Counted from the first letter of the stretch, positions 8,121-15,720 are shown. The stretch is 36,059 nt of DNA from Phycisphaerales bacterium (GCA_017640485.1 JAEPQP010000014.1:1-36059); one strand, 5' to 3'. Notes: generated by a model not told the origin, from the sequence alone. Numbers and translations: made by a program.

Positions 8121-8151
8121 CGAAAAATGGTTATTCGATCGGAGATGCATC

Positions 8152-8493
8152 ATGAACGATTCAGGTACGGCGGGAACGGGTCCTCTGCGGCAGGACGGGA
8201 GTTCAGATTTGAGCGCGCGGATGGCGCGGTTGGAGAAGTCGAACGCTCGATTGAAGCTGGCGGTTGTTGGCGCGGTCATGCTCGGTGCGGGGATGGCGTT
8301 GGGTGGGCTCACGCTTAAGGATGATCCGGTTATTGCGTACACGGCGACGGACGACACGATGTATCGGGTGTTCAAGTCTGGGAAGATGCAGTACCTTCGG
8401 CTTCAAGACAATCCAGCGCGGACGGTGCACGGCGTGATGAACTGGGGTGATTTCCGGATTGATAAGAACATGACGCTGCCGGATAAGCCTTGA
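8152..8493 (+). CDS. Small membrane-anchored hypothetical protein, 113 aa
   Basis: I do not recognise a family. Residues 1-35 are hydrophilic with a short coiled-coil-like heptad stretch (LSARMARLEKSNARLK). One membrane helix follows at about 37-54 (AVVGAVMLGAGMALGGLTL), then a C-terminal domain of about 55 residues with TMYRVFKSGKMQYLRLQD. This suggests a single-pass protein with an exported C-terminus. A GGAG site seven bases before the ATG at 8152 supports this start. The parS-like palindrome lies 31 bp upstream. Its TGA abuts the TAA of the convergent pentapeptide-repeat gene with no spacer. Confidence 0.75.
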   Translation: MNDSGTAGTGPLRQDGSSDLSARMARLEKSNARLKLAVVGAVMLGAGMALGGLTLKDDPVIAYTATDDTMYRVFKSGKMQYLRLQDNPARTVHGVMNWGDFRIDKNMTLPDKP

Positions 8494-9159
8494 TTATTCG
8501 TTCGGTTCACTCTGCTCGATACGGACTCCCAACGCTTGCGTGAATGCGGGGGCTTGGGTTGGGTCGATGGTGATCGACTGGAGTGATTTGGGGTGCATGG
8601 CGGCTGGGTCGATGATGAGGCCTTCGATGAGGGATCCTCTGAGGTCGAGGTGGGTGATGCGCGTGTTGAGGAGGCGGAGGTTGCGCGCGTCGGAGTTGTG
8701 GATCGTGAGCGATTCGATGGTCGCGCCGGTGAGGTCGAGGTTCTGGAGTTGGGATTGATCGAACCTGACGCGCGTGAGGGTGGTGTCGCGCCAGTGCATG
8801 TCGGGGCCTTTGCAGTTGTTGAGGTGGAGGTCTTGGAGGGTGGAGCTTTGGGCGTCGAAGCCGAGGAGTTTGCAGTGCTTGAACTGGGCGCGGATGATGC
8901 GGGTGTCGGTCCAGGTAGCGTTTGAGAGGTCGGCGCGGGTGAAGGTGCAGTCGGTGAAGCGGCTGTTGTGGAGGGTAGAGGCGAAGAGAGCGGTCGATTC
9001 GATGTAGGATTGGTAGAGGGAAACGGACTCGGCGTTCACGATCGAACCATCGCTGCGCAATTGGATTGAATCGATATCATCGTATGAAGTCATCGCGCGG
9101 GTGTATTCAACCAATGAGGTTTCTGATTGCTCGGGTGGGTTGGGCGACGCGCCGGGCAT
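8494..9159 (-). CDS. Pentapeptide-repeat protein, 221 aa
   Basis: From about residue 45 the protein is a run of five-residue units of the A(N/D)LxX type: FTRADLSNATW, LQDLHLNNCK, LTRVRFDQSQL, LQNLDLTGATI and ITHLDLRGSLI. Such repeats fold as a right-handed quadrilateral beta-helix. There is no signal peptide. Its ATG overlaps the glyA stop codon in the arrangement TGATG, which argues for translational coupling and for this start. An internal ATG at 9093 is less likely. The partner and function are unknown. Some pentapeptide proteins mimic DNA, but nothing here shows that. Confidence 0.85.
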   Translation of the reverse strand: MPGASPNPPEQSETSLVEYTRAMTSYDDIDSIQLRSDGSIVNAESVSLYQSYIESTALFASTLHNSRFTDCTFTRADLSNATWTDTRIIRAQFKHCKLLGFDAQSSTLQDLHLNNCKGPDMHWRDTTLTRVRFDQSQLQNLDLTGATIESLTIHNSDARNLRLLNTRITHLDLRGSLIEGLIIDPAAMHPKSLQSITIDPTQAPAFTQALGVRIEQSEPNE

Positions 9160-10454
9160 CAGTGCGCGAGGGGGTACTGGCGGCAGAGGGTGATGACTTG
9201 CTGGCGGACGGAGGCGATGGTGGATTCGTCGCCTTTGGATTCGATGATTTGGTTGATCCAGTCGGCGATGCGTTTCATCTCGGGTTGTTTGAATCCGCGC
9301 GTGGTGGTTGCGGGGGTTCCGAGGCGGATTCCGGAGGTGATCATTGGGGAGCGTGGGTCGTCGGGGATGCCGTTTTTGTTGGTGATGAGTCCGGCGTCTT
9401 CGAGCCATTTCTCGGCGTCTTTGCCTGTCAGGTCAGGATCTTTTTCGACGAGTGAGACGAGCATGAGGTGGTTGTCAGTGCCTCCGCTGGTGATGCGGAA
9501 GCCGTGGGATGTGAGTGCGTCTGCGAGGGTTTGTGCGTTGGTGATGACTTGTTGTTGGTAGGACTTGAACTCGGGTTTGAGTGCTTCACCGAACGCGATG
9601 GCTTTGGCGGTGATGATGTGCATGAGGGGTCCGCCTTGGACTCCTGGGAAGACATTGCGGTTGATGAGTTTGTTGAGTTCTTCGTCGTTGGTCATGATGA
9701 GGCCGCCTCTTGGGCCTCGGAGTGATTTGTGTGTTGTGGTGGTGACGATGTGTGCGTGCGGGAAGGGGCTTGGGTGTTCTCCGGCAGCGACCAATCCGGC
9801 GATGTGTGAGATGTCAGCCATGAGGGTGGCGCCGACTTCGTCTGCGATTTCTCGGAAGCGTTTGAAGTCGATTTGTCTTGGGTAGGCGGAGTAGCCGCAG
9901 AGGATCATTTTGGGTTTGTGTTCTTTGGCGGCTTCGAGGACGGAGTCGTAGTCGATGTGTTCGTGGTGTGGGTGGTCGGTGTCGTAGTGGAGTGCGTAGT
10001 GGACTGGTTTGTAGAAGATACCTGAGAAGTTGAGGTGCATGCCGTGGGAGAGGTGTCCGCCGTCTTTGAGGACGAGGGAGAGGAAGGTGTCTCCGGGTTC
10101 CATCATGGCCATGAACGCTGCGGTGTTTGCTTGGGCGCCGGAGTGTGGTTGGACATTGGCGAACTTGCAGTTGAAGAGTTCTTTGGCGCGGTCGCGTGCG
10201 AGTTGTTCGACGGAGTCGTGGTGGGCGCATCCGCCGTAGTAGCGGCGTCCGGGGTAGCCCTCGGCGTATTTGTTGGTCATGCAGGTTCCGGCGGCGACGG
10301 TGACTGAGGGTGAGGCGTGGTTTTCGCTCGCGATGAGCTCGATCGTGTGTTCCTGACGGTCGCGCTCGGCGGCGATGATGTCGGCGACTTGGGGGTCGGC
10401 GGCGCGGATGGTGTCGAGGATGGATTGGTCGATTGATTGAGCGGTGGTGGTCAT
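9159..10454 (-). CDS. glyA: Serine hydroxymethyltransferase
   Basis: PLP enzyme that interconverts serine and glycine while loading tetrahydrofolate with a one-carbon unit. Clear family motifs include ELIASENHASPSV, TNKYAEGYPGRRYYGGC, NVQPHSGAQANTAAF, DISHIAGLVAAG and the PLP-lysine segment TTTTHKSLRGPRGG. The C-terminal GLITNKNGIPDDPRSP and SGIRLGTPATTTRGF follow. At 431 residues it is slightly longer than the usual 415-420. The ATG at 10454 is preceded by TATCAT with six bases between and no Shine-Dalgarno. The downstream pentapeptide gene overlaps its stop by one base. Confidence 0.97.
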   Translation of the reverse strand: MTTTAQSIDQSILDTIRAADPQVADIIAAERDRQEHTIELIASENHASPSVTVAAGTCMTNKYAEGYPGRRYYGGCAHHDSVEQLARDRAKELFNCKFANVQPHSGAQANTAAFMAMMEPGDTFLSLVLKDGGHLSHGMHLNFSGIFYKPVHYALHYDTDHPHHEHIDYDSVLEAAKEHKPKMILCGYSAYPRQIDFKRFREIADEVGATLMADISHIAGLVAAGEHPSPFPHAHIVTTTTHKSLRGPRGGLIMTNDEELNKLINRNVFPGVQGGPLMHIITAKAIAFGEALKPEFKSYQQQVITNAQTLADALTSHGFRITSGGTDNHLMLVSLVEKDPDLTGKDAEKWLEDAGLITNKNGIPDDPRSPMITSGIRLGTPATTTRGFKQPEMKRIADWINQIIESKGDESTIASVRQQVITLCRQYPLAH

Positions 10455-10460
10455 GCTCAG

Positions 10461-10466
10461 ATGATA
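10461..10466 (-). promoter_or_regulatory. -10-like TATCAT before glyA (leaderless start)
   Basis: TATCAT on the minus strand ends six bases before the glyA ATG. No Shine-Dalgarno is present. Confidence 0.55.
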
Positions 10467-10531
10467 GGAGCTTGAGTCAATGGCATCACTGTCGGTTGAT
10501 GTGCAGAGATTGATGGGGATTGATTCTTCTA

Positions 10532-11476
10532 CTAGGTGGCATACAGGAATGCGTAGATGCTGAGGGCTGTACCGCCGAGGAGGGCGGCGGCTGTGCCGAG
10601 TAGGACGAGTGACTTCCATTGTTTCACTTTCCATCCGATGGACACAGCGCAGGACCAGAAGAGTACTTGCCAGAGACCTGAGACTGGGACAATCCAGCCA
10701 TCAAAGAACCAGTACAGGTTGTGTATGGGGTCGGTGAGAGCGTGCATGATCCGGAGCGCTCTTGAGAGTTCATAGCTGAGGAAGATCCAGAGCGCACTCA
10801 AGCATGCGGCTCTGATCACATGTCCTGTTCGGATCTTGGCGATTGATCTTGTTGTTGGGATCACGGCAAGGATGAGTAGCCAGAGCACTAGGAATCCGAG
10901 TTGGAAGTTGATGACTTTGAAGAATGACTGGTACCAGGCTTCTGGCCAACCCGTTTCGATGAAGAGGGTCCAGCGGAAAGAACTGGCTCGGGGCAGCGCG
11001 TTGAAATATGGAAATGCGATCGCGACGAAGAGGATTTCTGCGATTCCGTATCCGCCGTACATTTGGTAGTGTTGGCCGATCGTGGTTCCGTTCCAGTTGT
11101 ACGCGCTCCGAGCCAAGATGCCGTTGGGGATTGAGACAATCAGATGTGACAGAATCATCACAAAGATCACCCATGCGATTAAGCACATTGGACGGAGATC
11201 TTTGGTTGTATCGACGGTTCTCCAGAATCTGTGCGGGAGAATGATTCGGATTAGGGTCTTTGGTGTCGCGCTCAGGAAGTTGGTCAAGGAGCGGGCGTGC
11301 TCGGCGTACCAGTGCAATCGGGTACGGGACGGGTCGAAGATGTCTGCCCATTGGAAGGGGATTCCGCACTCGTTGCAGCGGCCGTTGATTGGGCACTGGG
11401 ATTTCCAGGTCGCGATTTCGCCGGATTGGTCGTATCCGCACTTGGGGCAGATGGGCTTGAACGGTTTGCGCGGCAT
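10532..11476 (-). CDS. Zinc-ribbon polytopic membrane protein, 314 aa
   Basis: The N-terminus carries a zinc-ribbon-like cysteine set, CPKCGYD at about 10-16 and CPINGRCNECG at about 28-38. Five or six membrane helices then fill residues 95-314, the first near CLIAWVIFVMILSHLIV. This layout of a small cytoplasmic zinc ribbon fused to several helices recurs in Phycisphaerae-like genomes, and no function is assigned to it. TAAACT ends six bases before the ATG with no Shine-Dalgarno. It lies 77 bp upstream of glyA on the same strand and only 9 bp downstream of the metallophosphoesterase stop. It may be partly co-transcribed while also having its own promoter. Confidence 0.82.
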   Translation of the reverse strand: MPRKPFKPICPKCGYDQSGEIATWKSQCPINGRCNECGIPFQWADIFDPSRTRLHWYAEHARSLTNFLSATPKTLIRIILPHRFWRTVDTTKDLRPMCLIAWVIFVMILSHLIVSIPNGILARSAYNWNGTTIGQHYQMYGGYGIAEILFVAIAFPYFNALPRASSFRWTLFIETGWPEAWYQSFFKVINFQLGFLVLWLLILAVIPTTRSIAKIRTGHVIRAACLSALWIFLSYELSRALRIMHALTDPIHNLYWFFDGWIVPVSGLWQVLFWSCAVSIGWKVKQWKSLVLLGTAAALLGGTALSIYAFLYAT

Positions 11477-11482
11477 GGGTCC

Positions 11483-11488
11483 AGTTTA
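11483..11488 (-). promoter_or_regulatory. -10-like TAAACT before the zinc-ribbon membrane protein
   Basis: TAAACT on the minus strand ends six bases before the ATG at 11476. It overlaps the stop codon of the upstream phosphoesterase gene, so this gene may have its own start inside the cluster. Confidence 0.45.
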
Positions 11489-12388
11489 CTGGATATGGAC
11501 GAGGTTGTTGGCGGCTTGGGTGAGGGTGGGTTCGTGGTCGAGGTCGATGGGGAGGTAGACGCCTTTGTCGTGGTCGGTGTTGAGGACGATGGCGTTGGGT
11601 TCGACGATGGCGTATCCGTTGTCGGCGTGTTCGTGTCCAAGGATGAAGAGGTTGACTCCCCAGCGTTCGGTGAGGTCTTCGAGCTGCTCGGCGTCGTAGC
11701 CTCGGCCCCAGGTCATGAGGTGGGCGGATCCGACTCTTGGTTCGTAGTCTTGCTCGGTGAGGTCACGGCTGAGGATGGTGGTGTCGAAGCGGTCCATCAT
11801 CGCGGGGCCTGGGAGGGAGTGGGCGCAGAGGATGTCTCCTTGCGGGCACTGGGCGCGTAGGGCGATGGGCATGGAGAAGACGAACTCTTTGACGGCTTCG
11901 CGGACTTCCTCGGCGTCGGATGGGTTTGGGAACTCTTGGTCGATCCCGGCGTTGAAGGCTTCGACGCAGCGGACGCCGTTCTTGACGATGAGTGAATCGA
12001 TGGCTTGGGCGAGCTCGTGGTTGGCGAGGAGGAAGTGGACAAACTCGGGGTACTGGGCTTTGAGGGAGGCGACTCGGGTGAGTCCTTGGTAGGAGGTGTC
12101 CACGACGGGGGGCTCGCCGGGGAGGGGCTGCTTCATGTCAGGGTGGATAATTTCGTGGAGGGTGAGGTGTTTGGGTTCGGACCCGAACTCTCCATCGAGT
12201 CCTGCGGCTTCGACGATGGCGCGGAAGTTCTTGGGGTGGTCGTGGGTGTCACCTGACGCGATGAGGTGTCCGGGTGCTTTGATGAGGTCGATGGAGCCTT
12301 GTCTGCAGCTGGCGGTGCGGTTGGCCTCGGCGCCCTCTCGGAGGGTTTGGGCGACTTCATCGGGGCTGGACATATCGATGGTGTACAT
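11486..12388 (-). CDS. Calcineurin-like metallophosphoesterase
   Basis: Predicted cytoplasmic metal-dependent phosphoesterase. Metal-ligand motifs are visible in order: IASGDTHDHPKNF, LLANHELAQAI (the GN-H motif as AN-H), LCAHSLPGPAM and FILGHEHADNGYAIV. There is no signal peptide or membrane helix. The start is uncertain: ATG codons at 12388 and 12409 and a TTG at 12445 are all in frame, and none has a clear Shine-Dalgarno. The conserved core begins well after all of them. It lies just downstream of the Ser/Thr kinase on the same strand, so a kinase-phosphatase pair acting on common targets is possible, but this is only a neighbourhood inference. Confidence 0.85.
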   Translation of the reverse strand: MYTIDMSSPDEVAQTLREGAEANRTASCRQGSIDLIKAPGHLIASGDTHDHPKNFRAIVEAAGLDGEFGSEPKHLTLHEIIHPDMKQPLPGEPPVVDTSYQGLTRVASLKAQYPEFVHFLLANHELAQAIDSLIVKNGVRCVEAFNAGIDQEFPNPSDAEEVREAVKEFVFSMPIALRAQCPQGDILCAHSLPGPAMMDRFDTTILSRDLTEQDYEPRVGSAHLMTWGRGYDAEQLEDLTERWGVNLFILGHEHADNGYAIVEPNAIVLNTDHDKGVYLPIDLDHEPTLTQAANNLVHIQ

Positions 12389-12487
12389 CTGGGGCTCACT
12401 GTGTCTCATTGGGGCATGATGCGAATCCGTAGGATAGCAGATCAATGGCGGCCGCGGATGTTTTGGAATTGGATTTGGCTTCGGGCT

Positions 12488-13378
12488 TTAGGCTTCGTCG
12501 ACGGCGATTTGTTCGGAGCGGAGGATGCCGAGGATGAGGTCGAGCTTGTTGGCGACATAGTCCATGGTTGGTGGACGCTTGTCGGGGTCGACTTCGAAGC
12601 ACTGCATGGTGAGCTCGGCGAGGCGATCTGGGAGATCGTCGCGGAGTTCGGTGATCGGGGTGGCTTTCTCGATGAGCGCGTCGTCGAGGGATCCCATCAG
12701 CGAATCGGAGTTGGTTCCCATCGCGGTCGGGATGTTCTTACCGGTCAGGACCCAGTACATCATGGCGCCGAAGTTGTAGATGTCGGTCTTGGGGGTGATC
12801 TCGCGGCGGTGGACTTGTTCGGGGGCGATGTAGTCGGGGGTGCCTTGGATTCGTTTTTTGATGGTGCCGATCTTGCAGGATTGTCCGAGGTCGATGACTT
12901 TGGCGGTGAGGTTCCCGTCGATGTCGGAGCCGAGGATGACATTGTGTGGTTTCATGTCGGCGTGGACATATCCGAGCTTGTGCATCTCGGCGAGACCTGA
13001 GGCGGTTTGTTGGAAGAGATCAACGATGACTGCGAGGTCGGTCGGGGTGTCTTCGAACATGGAGATGCCGTCGACGAGTTCCATGACGAGGAAGAGTCCG
13101 GTGCATTTGAGGAGTGATCCTTGCTTGATCATTTTCTCGATGCGGCGGATGGCGGGGTGCTTGATCTGGTTGGCGATTTTGTATTCGATCTCGGCTTGGT
13201 CGAGGAATCGCTGTGCTTTGGCGTTTGTTTTTTCGACGTGCTTGAGCGCCCAGATCTGCTTTGTTTTGGGGTCTTGGACGAGATAGATGATCGACGCGGC
13301 ACCCCGTCCGATTTCGGACATGATGCGGTATCCTTCGACCATGTCGCCTGCTTTGTATGCCGTGAGTTCGTCCGTCAT
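12488..13378 (-). CDS. Soluble Hanks-type serine/threonine protein kinase
   Basis: Complete kinase domain over nearly all 296 residues: glycine loop GRGAAS (24-29), ATP-site lysine K46 in WALKHV, catalytic loop HADMKPHN (138-145), DLG in place of DFG (162-164), and GTPDYIAPEQ (178-187). The arginine of HRD is alanine, so this is a non-RD kinase. The catalytic Asp, Lys and Asn are present, so it should be active. It has no transmembrane helix or sensor domain, unlike most PknB-type kinases. The C-terminal DPDKRPP motif is present. TATGAT occurs only three bases before the ATG, too close for the leaderless spacing seen elsewhere. The phosphoesterase gene follows on the same strand. Confidence 0.92.
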   Translation of the reverse strand: MTDELTAYKAGDMVEGYRIMSEIGRGAASIIYLVQDPKTKQIWALKHVEKTNAKAQRFLDQAEIEYKIANQIKHPAIRRIEKMIKQGSLLKCTGLFLVMELVDGISMFEDTPTDLAVIVDLFQQTASGLAEMHKLGYVHADMKPHNVILGSDIDGNLTAKVIDLGQSCKIGTIKKRIQGTPDYIAPEQVHRREITPKTDIYNFGAMMYWVLTGKNIPTAMGTNSDSLMGSLDDALIEKATPITELRDDLPDRLAELTMQCFEVDPDKRPPTMDYVANKLDLILGILRSEQIAVDEA

Positions 13379-13445
13379 GAAATCATATTCCGATGCATAA
13401 ATCCGTCGTCAGCGTTGGCGTTGTCCGAAGAACTCGGGAGCGTGA

Positions 13446-13724
13446 ATGGCTGCTCATAAGTGTTCGGCGATGTGCCTTGCGTATTTCACCGTAGATCGGG
13501 ACTCGCCGATTTATCGGGCAGGTCATGGTAGACCTGAAGGGGCTCTGAGGGTGTGTCTTGCTTGGGCAAAGCATGAGCAAAGCATGGACACGGAGAGCGG
13601 TCTGCGTGAGGCTGGTGACCTATCGGTGGCTGGGATCTGGATGTCGTTCGGGAGGCCTGTGGTAACTGTTTCACCCTGCGAGACGGGCGACGGGCTGGCG
13701 ATGAGAAACATGCGCCGGCACTGA
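13446..13724 (+). CDS. Possible small ORF, 92 aa (doubtful)
   Basis: This is the only plausible reading frame in the otherwise gene-free stretch 13379-13774. It starts with ATG behind GGGAG at a spacing of five bases. The predicted product (MAAHKCSAMCLAYFTVDRDS...) has no recognised domain and mixed codon use, including AGA and AGG. An 11-base direct repeat, GCAAAGCATGA/GCAAAGCATGG, occurs near 13565-13587. It may be non-coding. Confidence 0.25.
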   Translation: MAAHKCSAMCLAYFTVDRDSPIYRAGHGRPEGALRVCLAWAKHEQSMDTESGLREAGDLSVAGIWMSFGRPVVTVSPCETGDGLAMRNMRRH

Positions 13725-13774
13725 GTATATGGAGAATGTGGTCGAGCGGTTCCATCGGTGGGGTTTGGTGGATG

Positions 13775-13796
13775 AAAAAACCTCCCTGATGGGAGG
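13775..13796 (-). terminator. Intrinsic terminator of the amidase-like gene
   Basis: On the minus strand CCTCCC-ATCA-GGGAGG is followed by TTTTTT. The hairpin begins 28 bp after the stop of the gene ending at 13824. Confidence 0.85.
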
Positions 13797-13823
13797 CTCG
13801 AGGAGTTCGGGGATGGGTGTGGG

Positions 13824-14471
13824 TTAGAGCGAGCCGAGGAGCTCGTTGAAGCTTGCTCTTGGGAAGAATCGTCCTGGGCTTGTGGTTGGGGCGATGTCTT
13901 CGTGGAGGTAGATCCGCTCGCGTGGGATGTCGAGACGGTCTGCGAGGGAGCTGACGACCTGAGCGAGGTACTGGATCTGCTCGTCGGTGAAGGGTTTGCG
14001 GTCTCCGTTGCCGATGAGGCAGATCTCGATGGGGTTGTTGGACTGGAGACCTGCGAGCTGAGCGCCGTCGGTCTGGGTGAGCCAGCGGTTTCCGAGGTGG
14101 ATTTCTCCGTTGCCCATTCCGGTGCCGTTGCCGATGAGGAAGTGGTAGCTGAGCCCGTCGTATCCGACGGCTTTGTGCTGTTCTGCGATGGACTCTGCTG
14201 ATCCGGCGGGTGATCCGGAGTGGACGATGACGATCGAATCCCAGTCGGTGGTGTTGAGTTCGGTCTTGGTGTTGAAGATGGCGTCGACGCCTCGTCCGGT
14301 GTCGATGCTGGTGAGTGGTGAGAGGGAGACTCCGGTTGCGGAGAGGGTATCGCTTCCTGAATCGAGGATGGAAAGGAGTCCGACGAGGCCGGTCATGGAC
14401 GCGGCTAACGCTCCCCACACGATCTTGGTGCGGAGACTGGCGTTTGTTCGGACTGTGACTTTCGCGGCCAT
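13824..14471 (-). CDS. Amidase_2/PGRP-like protein lacking key zinc-site residues
   Basis: A 215-residue protein with an N-terminal membrane anchor (about 15-37) and an N-acetylmuramoyl-L-alanine amidase fold: IVIVHSG (H84), the YHFLIGNG motif (Y109) and YLHEDIAPTTSPGRFFP (H190). By the spacing of T7 lysozyme (His122, Lys128, Cys130), residue 196 should be Lys but is Thr, and residue 198 should be the Cys or Asp ligand but is Ser. Two of four active-site positions are therefore changed. It may bind peptidoglycan without cutting it, as the non-catalytic animal PGRPs do. AGGAG lies 11 bases before the ATG, in a leader with two inverted repeats. A strong terminator follows. Confidence 0.88.
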   Translation of the reverse strand: MAAKVTVRTNASLRTKIVWGALAASMTGLVGLLSILDSGSDTLSATGVSLSPLTSIDTGRGVDAIFNTKTELNTTDWDSIVIVHSGSPAGSAESIAEQHKAVGYDGLSYHFLIGNGTGMGNGEIHLGNRWLTQTDGAQLAGLQSNNPIEICLIGNGDRKPFTDEQIQYLAQVVSSLADRLDIPRERIYLHEDIAPTTSPGRFFPRASFNELLGSL

Positions 14472-14529
14472 TGTGTTGGCGACTCCTGCGTTGCGATTAG
14501 ATTATCATATTCATTCGGATATAGGGTGC

Positions 14530-14579
14530 TCAATCCTTGCGGATTGAAGGGTAAATTGTGAGTGTTTGAGCGCACAATT
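14530..14579 (-). promoter_or_regulatory. Two inverted repeats upstream of the amidase-like gene
   Basis: Reading the minus strand, AATTGTG and CACAATT flank a 12-base loop (14554-14579). Next comes TCAATCC-GCAA-GGATTGA with a GNRA-type tetraloop (14530-14547). They lie 60-110 bp upstream of the ATG at 14471. They could be a leader hairpin or an operator. The remaining 14580-14656 shows nothing clear. Confidence 0.45.
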
Positions 14580-14656
14580 CGTCTTGGTGGGTTTGATATA
14601 CTTACCGGTCCCGAACAAAGTGTTGAATCTTGGGTACGACCGGCTTGGTGTTGAGT

Positions 14657-14911
14657 TTATTCTTCTGATTTGACTAGGCGGTCGCGCAGGTTTGGGGTGC
14701 GTCGGCCGTATTCGTCTTCGAGGTAGGGTGGTGCGTGCTGGGCGCGTGTTTGGTTGTAGCGATCGAAGGGTGAGCGTGGGTCGTCTTTTTTGAGCAGGGT
14801 CTTTTGGCAGCCGGTCAGCATGATCACGGAGGCGATTGCCACGAGGACGGCTGTGTTTTTCAGCACGGCGGTCGTCTTGAAGGATGATGCGGTGGATCGT
14901 TGAATGCTCAT
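14657..14911 (-). CDS. Small lipoprotein, 84 aa
   Basis: N-terminal signal MSIQRSTASSFKTTAVLKNT, a hydrophobic stretch and the lipobox MLTGC at about residues 31-35, then a short charged mature part ending YGRRTPNLRDRLVKSEE. It is probably a lipid-anchored envelope protein of about 50 mature residues, and I recognise no family. TACCAT ends eight bases before the ATG at 14911. In-frame codons further upstream run into the structured intergenic segment and are rejected. Confidence 0.75.
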   Translation of the reverse strand: MSIQRSTASSFKTTAVLKNTAVLVAIASVIMLTGCQKTLLKKDDPRSPFDRYNQTRAQHAPPYLEDEYGRRTPNLRDRLVKSEE

Positions 14912-14919
14912 GATGGTTG

Positions 14920-14925
14920 ATGGTA
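14920..14925 (-). promoter_or_regulatory. -10-like TACCAT before the small lipoprotein
   Basis: TACCAT on the minus strand ends eight bases before the ATG at 14911, with no Shine-Dalgarno. It lies downstream of the terminator at 14968-15007, so the lipoprotein can be transcribed on its own. Confidence 0.5.
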
Positions 14926-14967
14926 GTCGGTGTTGTGTGTGTATTGATGAGGAGCGGAGAGGGATGA

Positions 14968-15007
14968 AACAAAAACAGTGTACCGCGTTTGACCACGGCA
15001 CACTGTT
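14968..15007 (-). terminator. Strong rho-independent terminator in the trmL-lipoprotein spacer
   Basis: On the minus strand AACAGTGT-G-CCG pairs with CGG-T-ACACTGTT (12 bp including one G-U pair, 10-base loop) and is followed by TTTGTTT. It lies 170 bp beyond the trmL stop, at the end of a chain of hairpins. Confidence 0.75.
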
Positions 15008-15079
15008 CTGGAGAGAGGAGAGAACTGTTTGTCTCTGAGATCTTTCGATCTCGGATGTTTGGGTTCACTAGTTCCAAAC
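14968..15079 (-). ncRNA. Candidate structured small RNA or attenuator
   Basis: Read on the minus strand, four stems follow each other. They are GTTTGG/CCAAAC (15057-15079), GAGATC-GAAA-GATCTC with a GNRA loop (15037-15052), GTTCT/AGAAC (15005-15025) and the terminator (14974-15007). The third stem shares bases 15005-15007 with the terminator, and a second copy of ACTGTT (15024-15029) could pair with AACAGT (14974-14979). Terminator and anti-terminator forms are therefore mutually exclusive. No protein frame spans it, and no known RNA family is recognised. The remaining spacer to 15178 is AT-rich without clear motifs. Confidence 0.4.
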
Positions 15080-15178
15080 ACATGACTGCAACATACACCA
15101 TACGCAGGACTTGAATGGTGGTTCGTGGTCTTGTTGAGAATCGTTCAAATTATGTTATGTTTGTTTTTTGTTTGGTTT

Positions 15179-15715
15179 TCAAGAATCAGCTGCGATCAAG
15201 CGGCCTGATTCGGTGGTTTGGAGGTGGCCTGCACGGATGAAGCGTTCGATGCAGGCGTAGATGACGATGGCGCAGGCGGTGGAGAGGTTCAGCGAGCGTT
15301 CATCGGGGGCGATGGGGATGGAGAGGCATCGGTCGGGGTTGGCGTCGAGGAGGTCTTTGGGGAGTCCGACGGATTCTTTGCCGAAGACGAAGTGGTCGCC
15401 TGGGGTTGGGGTGATGTCGTAGATGGATTTGGTTGCTCGCGCCGAGAGGTACCAGGTGTTCGCGGGTTTGGGGGTTGCGGCTTGGTAATCGGTGAGGGAG
15501 TCGTGGTTGGTGAGGTTGAGTCGGGGCCAGTAGTCGAGGCCTGCGCGTCGGCAGGCTTTCTCGTCGATGTCGAAGGCGAGGGGGTGGATGAGATGGAGTG
15601 CGGCGCCGGTCGCGACGCAGGTGCGCCCGATGGATCCGGTGTTGTTGGGGATCTCGGGGTTGAGGAGGACGATGTTGATGATCGGGTTAGCGATCGGTTT
15701 TGGGTTCTGGACCAT
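15179..15715 (-). CDS. trmL: tRNA (cytidine/uridine-34 2'-O)-methyltransferase TrmL
   Basis: SPOUT-class enzyme that methylates the ribose of the wobble base in certain leucine tRNAs, using SAM bound in a trefoil knot. Motifs are NIVLLNPEIPNNTGSIGRTC at the N-terminus, DYWPRLNL in the middle, HFVFGKESVGLPKDLL, and the knot segment IPIAPDERSLNLSTACAIVIY. At 178 residues it is close to the 155-160 typical of this single-domain family. The frame continues upstream into the TlpA-like gene, but the ATG at 15715 has TACCAT five bases before it. The TlpA-like gene ends 17 bp upstream on the same strand. Confidence 0.93.
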   Translation of the reverse strand: MVQNPKPIANPIINIVLLNPEIPNNTGSIGRTCVATGAALHLIHPLAFDIDEKACRRAGLDYWPRLNLTNHDSLTDYQAATPKPANTWYLSARATKSIYDITPTPGDHFVFGKESVGLPKDLLDANPDRCLSIPIAPDERSLNLSTACAIVIYACIERFIRAGHLQTTESGRLIAADS

Positions 15716-15720
15716 GCGAG

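Noticed and set aside
13523-13711. 62-codon minus-strand frame in the spacer before the kinase
   Set aside because: No domain and no ribosome-binding site or TAnnnT before the start.
13379-13774. Possible RNase P RNA, tmRNA or cobalamin riboswitch in the gene-free stretch
   Set aside because: I compared it by eye with the conserved cores of those RNAs and found no match.
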